18,293 nt of DNA. It comes from Bacillota bacterium (GTDB lineage: Bacteria; Bacillota; Clostridia; Lachnospirales; Lachnospiraceae). The DNA is taken from NCBI GenBank assembly GCA_023411225.1, contig JAEYPA010000097.1, positions 1 through 18,293 on the forward strand, in the 5' to 3' direction. Each line of letters begins with the position of its first letter. The first letter of the stretch is position 1. Positions 15,001 to 18,293 of this stretch are shown here, one piece after another. The notes beneath the pieces were generated by a model, which saw only the letters and a program-made list of their open reading frames with translations, was not told the DNA's origin and did not search any database. The position numbers and the translations under genes were made by a program.

Positions 15001-15955
15001 TGTGGGTACTTATCCAGCACCGAGCCTAACAAATGCCAATATTGGCCAACGTTGGGGCAACGGAATATATAGCGATACTAATAACTATCCATATTGTAAA
15101 GAACCATCTAAAACCGCATTTAATGACTTTATCTCGTCCAACCCTGGTGTCACGGTATTTACCATTGGCGTATCCAATGATATCAGCGCAACTAGCCAGG
15201 ACGAATCTCAAAGCCCAGAGGTTTTAGAGTACATGGCCAGTAGAGGCAACGGTCAGTTTTTCAGTGTTTCCAGCAGTATGACAGAACTGAAGCTGAAGCT
15301 AGAATCTATATTCTACCCTAAGGGTGTAACCATCACCGACGAACTGAGCCAGTATGTCCGTTATTACAGTGATCAGCCTGATGTGAAGGTTACAATGACC
15401 AATCTGCTTACCGGAGAGGAAACTGTGCTGTGGCAGAATGGCACGAACCAGGGAGAGAAGGACGACAATGGCAACAATATCTTTGACAGGGTGGTTTATA
15501 TCCCTGATGATACGGCGGATGCCCCGACTGGCTCGACGGGAACTGTTCAGGCGATATTTGGAGACAACTACTGTTTTAGTCCAAGTTATCGCTACACTCT
15601 CTCCTTCAATGTTAAGACCACCACGACGGCTTATGATGAGTACAGGAGTAACAATAAAAGCTATGGTGGCGTGACAGGTGATCCTAGTACGGATTACGGG
15701 AACAATGCTACCAGTTCAGGAAAGCCAGGCTTCCATTCCAATACAAAAGCATATGTGGAATATTCTATCACGAATATATACTACAGTGAACTATATACCC
15801 ATCCGGTTGTTCAGGTACAATATTCGGAATACGAGCTACCATCAACCGGAGGATCAGGAACCTATTGGTATTCTATTGGTGGGCTACTGATTATAACAGG
15901 AGTTATTTTTTATGGATGCAAACTGAAATGCAATCTTGAAAGGAGGCATGAATAA
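12056..15955 (+). CDS. large VWA-domain LPSTGG adhesin, likely pilus tip or ancillary subunit
   Basis: 1299-residue sortase-anchored surface protein. Order: basic N-terminus and hydrophobic signal (24-47) ending TTYALILPAIT; Cys/His repeats (55-143, including HVHTDACYHTHTEECF); a CHAP-like NlpC/P60-fold domain (about 164-330) in which the usual WCAMFVSW reads WSAMFVSF (S218) and the usual HVGIV reads KVGII (K283); a second Cys-rich knot (363-383); a discoidin/F5-8C-like domain (about 405-550); a Cna-B-like segment (558-630); an unassigned beta-rich part (630-770); a VWA domain (about 829-1085) with intact MIDAS (DGSGS 838-842, T940, SDG 969-971); a beta-rich stalk; LPSTGG (1261-1266), a transmembrane segment and KCNLERR. 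GTG is chosen because GAGGTGA lies 7 bases upstream; the ATG at 12068 would be too far. VWA subunits are commonly tip adhesins that bind host or matrix ligands. The ligand here is unknown. Confidence 0.93.
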   Translation: MAKNMVSQQAMEMMKVHRRIKRWHTVVTVLACIVVFCTTYALILPAITKEKETYCGYEEHKEHTDIDGCYKYEKICPYGESTDKVGDVVLICGEDVVSDEQSLISEEEETHVHTDACYHTHTEECFEKQLICQKELHEHTLACYSNPEADVESKSYWESTMDGVKHTGIWADDLVAIAESQLGYKESKDNYSVMEDGETIKGYTRYGDWYGDTYGDWSAMFVSFCLNYAGIAEEYVPYEESCSGLKQALQKKELYRTTSEYTPVKGDLAFFDNDECPDNNPDKVGIILEFDQQTGELTTVEGDSDNRIKINHYQWNTFPLLGYGVLPKNPNIEKNVEPDSTSETDIGEDTIDATDTTVTTDTCSCYDKDGNKLCTEDCECQCHPVAEPDYPMEDVGVGNMMLAAANNGSLGLNLTRVSASPEGFTNETYTNLFDNTVETKYCVNSPNSSKIEVIFKTDSAKTAGSYSLTTANDTAAYGRLPNGWTLYGSSDQSSWATLDTVTSPGMEAVNFKEYTYTIEHPGSYQYYKIVFDVPSGNVIQFSELNLFEETVVKPSDGGKTVIVNMAWSDGTSAHKGDNIRVRLYQDGTATALTATLNSSNNWSHSFTNLSENSNYSIEYSTVPGYYYKESSESTGTTWEKSTSLVSGNTYVLVYSNSLVVQNSSGDILSEGSVTVSGDRITGVTDAMQWDYNNSTLKNVNTDRYLQLTYSNGGYSWHTSTSGTTISYNNRKISSVANDRTRYLMNYNTATNSSNGTTYTLYQKVKATPSTTFTIVGNKQKIINPAEGDTPQFEHNKTIDYLNDGDINPDTSLSGEDYYRLYLDMTGKQEPIDLLIVVDGSGSMNKTDMEGSMRRDDAITKFLNGSTTSTNSNGFIQYFLGLNSDNKVSVIQFYGNTNEYGRGRGMISTSYPGASTDSRILQDWTGTRTFVSCRNQNNNGTNYEAGLKLATDQFSKVSGDGRRKIMIFMSDGVPTFFLVDQNDVGTYPAPSLTNANIGQRWGNGIYSDTNNYPYCKEPSKTAFNDFISSNPGVTVFTIGVSNDISATSQDESQSPEVLEYMASRGNGQFFSVSSSMTELKLKLESIFYPKGVTITDELSQYVRYYSDQPDVKVTMTNLLTGEETVLWQNGTNQGEKDDNGNNIFDRVVYIPDDTADAPTGSTGTVQAIFGDNYCFSPSYRYTLSFNVKTTTTAYDEYRSNNKSYGGVTGDPSTDYGNNATSSGKPGFHSNTKAYVEYSITNIYYSELYTHPVVQVQYSEYELPSTGGSGTYWYSIGGLLIITGVIFYGCKLKCNLERRHE

Positions 15956-16039
15956 AGGATGTACCTCTAAACACAATTGTGTCAGGTTGTATCTAATAGA
16001 AAAACTAAGGATAAATCATTAAGAGAAAGGAAAATACGT

Positions 16040-17770
16040 ATGAAGAAAACTAAGAGAATGCATGCCCTGCTGCTGTCAGTCATTCTGACACTTGCACTGG
16101 GCACCACTGCTTTCGCAGCAGGCAATGATACTTATACCATTACCGTCAAAGGTGACAAAGTGGTTCCTGATCATACCTATGAAGCTTATCAGGTGTTTAA
16201 AGGAAAACTGAGCACCGACGGCAACACCTTGTCTGACATTGACTGGGGTACGGGAGTTAACGGCACCGCACTTTTGTCTGCTCTTAAAGAAAGCACTGCT
16301 TTCAACACCACCACTGGTGAGGAAGAAGAAGCTGTCACTAAGAATGATTTTGAAGATTGTGAGAATGCTGAAGATGTGGCGGAAGTTCTGGCTACTTATG
16401 GAAATGATGCTGAAAAGACTCAGGCTTTTGCTAAGCTGGCTGGCGCCAACCTTACAAAAACCTGTGTTACCTCTAATGCCTATGACAGTGAAAACAAGCA
16501 ATATACCATCACAGGCCTAACTCCAGGCTACTATCTAGTAAAGGATAAGAATGACTCCGATCTTTCTAATGATGCTTATACGCGCTATATTCTTAAGGTT
16601 ATCAACAATGTACAAGTCAATGCAAAGGTTGATGTTCCTTCTATCAAAAAGGTTATCGATGAGGGTGAAGGTTTAAAGGCCAACACTGCCAATATCGGAG
16701 ATAACATCCCTTATAAGATTACCTCCGCTGTTCCTGACATGACTGGCTATATCAAGTATTTCTATGTATTAAATGATACTATGTCCAAGGGACTCACTTT
16801 CAATAACGATGTGTCCATTACTATTGGAACGAAGAAGTTAGCAGCTACTGATTTCATTGTAAAATCCGTTGGGAATCAAGACGGATCCACATCTATTCAG
16901 ATTGCAATCAAAAATTTCATCAATTACAAAGATCAAAAGAATGCTGCCATTACCATAGAATACTCTGCGACTCTTAATCAGGATGCGAACCTGACACAAA
17001 CCGGTAATATCAATGAAGTTACTTTGACATACTCCAATAACCCTAATATTACTCCAAAGGGGGATCCTGATACACCTGATATCCCACATAAGGATGATGT
17101 GACTGGTATTACTCCAATCTCCAAAACCAAGACCTATGCTACTGGCATTAAGCTCATCAAGGTGGATGCAAAGGATAAGACTAAGACACTGACAGGTGCC
17201 AAGTTCTCTATTGCTGGTGAAGGGATGAAAGTAGTTCTCATCAACAAGGAGATCTTTAAGGTTTCTGACAAGGGTACTTATTATATGCTTAAGGATGGTA
17301 CCTACACAGCAGAGGAACCTGACGATGACACTGAGGCTAGTTACGATTCTACCTCAACTATGTATGAGAAAGTAACCGTAGTGGATAAGGAGACAGTACC
17401 TACTAGTATCAATGCCATCGGTTATGTAGATAGCAAAGGTGTTCTGACCCTTGAAGGTCTGGCTGCCGGAACCTATACCCTTACTGAGCTTATTGCTCCA
17501 GATGGCTACAACAAACTTGCGCAGCCTATTGAAGTTGTCATTGGCGCCGATGCCACTATTGATAGCTGCACATGGACTGCAACTGTGGATAGTAAGGAAG
17601 CTGATTATTCCGATAATCATGTTAATATCAGAGTAGAAAATAACGCTGGTTCTATCCTGCCTAGCACTGGTGGTATGGGTACCAAGATCATTTATGTACT
17701 AGGTAGCCTGTTAGTTGTTACAGCGATTGTTCTACTAATCACTAAAAAGCGGATGGCTTCAAAGAATTAA
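16040..17770 (+). CDS. major pilin (backbone subunit), LPSTGG-anchored
   Basis: 576-residue secreted shaft pilin. The signal peptide is about 1-26 (cleavage near AFA-AGN). An N-terminal beta domain (about 30-195) begins YTITVKG with the pilin-typical YEAYQVFKGKL. A fimbrial D2-type isopeptide domain (about 196-355) opens VDVPSIKKVI, which offers the lysine(s) for the internal bond and for sortase polymerisation, and closes EVTLTYSNNPN. A C-terminal Cna-B/SpaA-like domain (about 366-537) has GIKLIKVDAKDK, the E-box YTLTELIAPDGY (E483) and VENNAG. LPSTGG (540-545), a hydrophobic segment and KKRMASKN follow. Three Cys (C107, C142, C510) are unusual for such a pilin. I chose the ATG at 16040 over upstream in-frame ATGs because AAAGGAAA precedes it and the signal peptide begins there. 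It follows the adhesin by 84 bases and precedes the sortase. Confidence 0.94.
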   Translation: MKKTKRMHALLLSVILTLALGTTAFAAGNDTYTITVKGDKVVPDHTYEAYQVFKGKLSTDGNTLSDIDWGTGVNGTALLSALKESTAFNTTTGEEEEAVTKNDFEDCENAEDVAEVLATYGNDAEKTQAFAKLAGANLTKTCVTSNAYDSENKQYTITGLTPGYYLVKDKNDSDLSNDAYTRYILKVINNVQVNAKVDVPSIKKVIDEGEGLKANTANIGDNIPYKITSAVPDMTGYIKYFYVLNDTMSKGLTFNNDVSITIGTKKLAATDFIVKSVGNQDGSTSIQIAIKNFINYKDQKNAAITIEYSATLNQDANLTQTGNINEVTLTYSNNPNITPKGDPDTPDIPHKDDVTGITPISKTKTYATGIKLIKVDAKDKTKTLTGAKFSIAGEGMKVVLINKEIFKVSDKGTYYMLKDGTYTAEEPDDDTEASYDSTSTMYEKVTVVDKETVPTSINAIGYVDSKGVLTLEGLAAGTYTLTELIAPDGYNKLAQPIEVVIGADATIDSCTWTATVDSKEADYSDNHVNIRVENNAGSILPSTGGMGTKIIYVLGSLLVVTAIVLLITKKRMASKN

Positions 17771-17806
17771 ACTTGCAATTATATTCCCTAATAATAAATG
17801 GCTGTT

Positions 17807-17839
17807 ACCTTCCAGGAGTGTTTCTAACTCCAGGAAGGT
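17807..17839 (+). other. stem-loop between pilin and sortase genes
   Basis: ACCTTCCAGGAGT (17807-17819) pairs with ACTCCAGGAAGGT (17827-17839), 13 positions with a single A-A mismatch and a 7-base loop. No T-run follows, so it is unlikely to be a full terminator. It could stabilise the 3' end of the pilin message or mark a processing site, giving much pilin and less sortase. It ends about 10 bases before the sortase AAGGAG. Confidence 0.65.
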
Positions 17840-17863
17840 ATTCAGCATTAAGGAGAGCCTCGG

Positions 17864-18293
17864 ATGAAGAAAGGAAAAGTTACTTATATTATTTTGACTC
17901 TAATTTTTCTTGCGGGATTGTCCTTGCTGCTGTATCCAACGGTCAGCGATTATTGGAATTCATTTCACGCATCAAAGGCAGTCAATGATTATAGCGAAGC
18001 GGTGGAAAATCTAAGTGAAGCTGAATATGAGGCTATGTGGCAGGCAGCAATACAATATAACAGGGATTTGGCCCAAAAAGGACAAACCTATGAGCTGTCT
18101 GACGAGGATAAAGAACGGTATAATTCCCTGCTTAATATCAACAATAATGGAATTATGGGATATATCGAGATTCCTCAAATCAAGTGTAGTCTTCCTATCT
18201 ATCACGGCACGTCGGATGAGGCACTGCAAATTGCCATAGGACATCTGGAATGGACTTCCCTGCCGGTGGGTGGAGAGAGTAGCCATTGTGTTC
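17864..18293 (+). CDS. class C (pilin-polymerising) sortase, 3' end outside the window
   Basis: The first 143 residues of a membrane transpeptidase that joins pilins between the LPSTG threonine and a pilin lysine. A TM segment (about 7-24) runs into LLLYPTVSDYWN, the hallmark of pilus sortases. Then come the helical region with QYNRDLA and YNSLLNINNNGIMGYIEIPQI (from 86), PIYHGTSDEALQIAIGHLEWTSLPVGG (111-137) and the start of the catalytic-His strand (SSH). The catalytic Cys and Arg lie beyond the window. The lid region before YNSLL reads QTYELSDEDKER and shows no clear DPW/DPF motif, so a different lid is possible. AAGGAG lies 8 bases before the ATG. Both LPSTGG proteins upstream are the expected substrates. 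Confidence 0.93.
   Translation, partial: MKKGKVTYIILTLIFLAGLSLLLYPTVSDYWNSFHASKAVNDYSEAVENLSEAEYEAMWQAAIQYNRDLAQKGQTYELSDEDKERYNSLLNINNNGIMGYIEIPQIKCSLPIYHGTSDEALQIAIGHLEWTSLPVGGESSHCV

Noticed and set aside
15971..15982. 12-bp perfect palindrome ACACAATTGTGT between adhesin and pilin genes
   Set aside because: It is too short and without a loop for an RNA hairpin, no second copy was noticed, and one palindrome of this size can arise by chance.

Overview
The window looks like chromosomal DNA of a low-GC Gram-positive, most likely a motile anaerobic member of the Clostridia (Lachnospiraceae-like). The basis is AT-rich DNA with strong AGGAGG-type ribosome sites, sigma-A-like promoters, LPSTG-anchored proteins with a class C sortase, and the N-terminal motif TTYALILPAIT seen in large Lachnospiraceae surface proteins. 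No phage, insertion sequence, CRISPR array, tRNA or rRNA was seen.

Region 1 (1-4745, + strand) holds two gene groups. The first is an OmpR-family response regulator, a HAMP histidine kinase and an overlapping membrane-anchored protein of unknown function, which looks like a three-gene signalling unit. The second is an ArsC-like reductase, a Nudix hydrolase and a class I methyltransferase in close order behind their own promoter. A bidirectional terminator separates them from the next gene. Region 2 (4743-8684) has a methyl-accepting chemotaxis receptor on the - strand and, divergently, a 531-residue protein with an N-terminal helix-turn-helix and an unrecognised large domain. The 342-base gap between them holds a sigma-A-like promoter facing each way, a perfect 16-bp inverted repeat and related TTGACAATG-type elements. 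Region 3 (8700-10660) has a LacX-type aldose 1-epimerase and an alpha/beta hydrolase gene that has lost its middle and its frame. Each is followed by a clear terminator.

Region 4 (10700 to the end) is the main interest: a sortase-dependent pilus locus. A small coiled-coil protein is followed within 13 bases by a c-di-GMP-I (GEMM-I) riboswitch aptamer. Its 3' part is also the 5' arm of a strong intrinsic terminator, which predicts that ligand turns the operon ON. Downstream come a signal peptidase I with intact Ser/Lys dyad, a 1299-residue LPSTGG adhesin, a 576-residue LPSTGG major pilin and the start of a class C sortase cut by the window end. The adhesin carries Cys/His repeats, a CHAP-like domain with replaced catalytic residues, a discoidin-like domain and a VWA domain with MIDAS.

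The proposed logic is that high c-di-GMP, the usual sessile signal, allows read-through. The signal peptidase then processes the subunits, the sortase polymerises the pilin and attaches the VWA adhesin, probably at the tip, and the cell gains a surface fibre. A hairpin between pilin and sortase could set their relative amounts. The architecture is seen directly in the sequence; the ON direction and the tip location are inferences.
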